Source of the DNA: Paenibacillus sp. PL91
GTDB lineage: Bacteria > Bacillota > Bacilli > Paenibacillales > Paenibacillaceae
Length of the DNA: 64,000 bases
NCBI RefSeq assembly: GCF_012935325.2
Contig: NZ_JABBYG020000009.1
Span: 124,001 to 188,000 of the forward strand
Direction: 5' to 3'
A program made the position numbers and the translations under genes. Below the pieces are notes generated by a model. It saw only the letters and a program-made list of their open reading frames with translations, made no database searches and was not told the origin of the DNA. Each line of letters begins with the position of its first letter. The stretch's first letter is position 1. Shown here in pieces: positions 63,049 through 64,000 of the stretch.

Positions 63049-64000
63049 ATGAGTGTTCAATTCACATATGGGGCTCGCGGTGCAGAACAGGCGGTTAATG
63101 ATGCGGTCGTTCGTTTCGTCAGCAAAAATGAGCTCAACTCGGGAGGAGTTGCTGGCGCGATTGTGCAGCCGCAAATCGATGATGCGCTGAGAGGACTGTA
63201 CGCCAAAGGTTTGTTTAAGGCGGAAGCGGAGCAGACCGAGGTTGTCGCGACTTTGGGCCTTTATCCGGCAGCGTATATCGTGTTTGTTGGGCTTGAGATG
63301 GACGGTGAGGCAACGAGCCTGCGCCTAGCCGCAGCAGCGGCAGCCAAAGCGCTCAAAAAACTGCGTGCTGAGTCGGTTCAATTGCTTCTATCGGAGCAAT
63401 TGCTGGAGTGCTCGAAAGCAAAGCTTGGAGCCGATCGTGCGGCTCAAGCGCTGACAGAGGGATTGCTCCTTGCACTTCATGTGCGTCAGCCGCTTAAACG
63501 TGAACAGAACGAACGATTTACGCTGAAAGAGGTTGCTTTTGTACCTCAGAGTGCAGCAATAACGGAAGAGGACGCCGCATTGTGGAAGCAAGGCATCGCT
63601 AAAGGGAAGCTGTTTGCTGAAGGCGTTAGCTTTGCCCGCGATCTGACTAATTTGCCGGGCAATGATCTTACGCCTGAGCGTCTAGCTTATCATGCAGAGG
63701 AGCTAGCTCGGGAGCTTGATTTGGAAATTGAAGTCATCGATGAGTGGAGTGCGGCAGAGCAGCGAATGGGCGGCTTGCTTGGCGTAGGCCAAGGCAGCAT
63801 AAATCCGCCTCGCATGATCGTTATCCATCATAAAGGCGATCCTAACTCCGAAGAGGCTTGGGGACTGATCGGTAAAGGCATTACGTTTGATACAGGCGGC
63901 ATCTCCTTAAAGAGAGCCGAAGGGATGCAGGAAATGATCTCGGATATGGGCGGGGCTGCCGCTGTGCTTGGAGCGATGCGCGTTATTGGCGAGCTGAAGC
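63049..64000 (+). CDS. pepA: M17 leucyl aminopeptidase, 5' part
   Basis: The first 317 codons of a cytosol aminopeptidase; the gene runs off the right edge. The N-terminal macro-like domain (about 1-165) and the start of the metallopeptidase domain are seen, with SFARDLTNLPGNDLTPERL and the metal/catalytic segment IGKGITFDTGGISLK (Lys and Asp ligands) and MISDMGGAAAVLGAM. It removes N-terminal Leu and similar residues using two zinc or manganese ions. Start ATG at 63049 with GCGAGGG upstream. Confidence 0.92.
   Translation, partial: MSVQFTYGARGAEQAVNDAVVRFVSKNELNSGGVAGAIVQPQIDDALRGLYAKGLFKAEAEQTEVVATLGLYPAAYIVFVGLEMDGEATSLRLAAAAAAKALKKLRAESVQLLLSEQLLECSKAKLGADRAAQALTEGLLLALHVRQPLKREQNERFTLKEVAFVPQSAAITEEDAALWKQGIAKGKLFAEGVSFARDLTNLPGNDLTPERLAYHAEELARELDLEIEVIDEWSAAEQRMGGLLGVGQGSINPPRMIVIHHKGDPNSEEAWGLIGKGITFDTGGISLKRAEGMQEMISDMGGAAAVLGAMRVIGELK

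Overview
The window looks like part of the chromosome of a Paenibacillus-type Firmicute (Paenibacillaceae). The evidence is the moderate G+C content with strong AGGAGG ribosome binding sites, many GTG/TTG starts and one ATT start, the Bacillus-style infC-rpmI-rplT operon behind an L20-type leader, a T-box ahead of ilvB, a sigI-rsgI pair, YtqA/YtqB (mnmL-mnmM) and several stalk (copper-amine-oxidase-N) domain proteins. No rRNA, tRNA, CRISPR array, prophage or insertion sequence was seen. Nearly all of the window is ordinary chromosomal content, with one clear accessory block for plant polysaccharide use.

Layout. 1-14.4 kb: mixed housekeeping and stress genes. These are a broken MFS exporter gene, an MHYT-PAS-GGDEF-EAL cyclic-di-GMP enzyme, a HAD phosphatase, a CtpB-like protease, a Fur-boxed DUF1450 gene, ferritin, an MFS exporter with an HxlR regulator and two matching operators, and a run of small genes. 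14.5-25.9 kb: a carbohydrate locus. It has a secreted sialidase-fold/ricin-type enzyme (divergent), a sugar-binding lipoprotein, an AraR-like GntR/LacI regulator, two permeases, a GH43 lipoprotein and a cytoplasmic GH2 enzyme. Four copies of one AT-rich operator-like motif sit at its promoters. 26-46.3 kb: DinB and GNAT proteins, a YjcD-like helicase, a GPH transporter, a GT39-type membrane protein, an RluA pseudouridine synthase, a stalk-trypsin protease, a B12/radical SAM protein, a LysR/DUF1330/SDR group, manA, mnmL-mnmM, trmB and PAP2.

46.3-64 kb: a membrane glycosyltransferase with an unusual leader, then infC-rpmI-rplT, then ilvB-ilvN-ilvC-leuA under a leucine T-box, and leuB as a separate unit. 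These are followed by a peroxiredoxin under a perfect PerR box, sigI-rsgI with a candidate sigma-I promoter, a soluble histidine kinase and the start of a leucyl aminopeptidase that runs off the window.

How the genes work together. The carbohydrate block reads as a complete path: extracellular trimming of an arabinan- or pectin-type chain (sialidase-fold enzyme, GH43 lipoprotein), capture and import (binding protein and two permeases, with no ATPase in the block, so a shared MsmX-type ATPase is likely), intracellular hydrolysis (GH2) and local control. Iron and peroxide control appear as textbook Fur and PerR palindromes at two separate promoters. I did not find a convincing wholly new system. 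The most useful leads are the repeated operator module, the HxlR double operator, three small ORFs with good start signals and the structured ilvC-leuA spacer.
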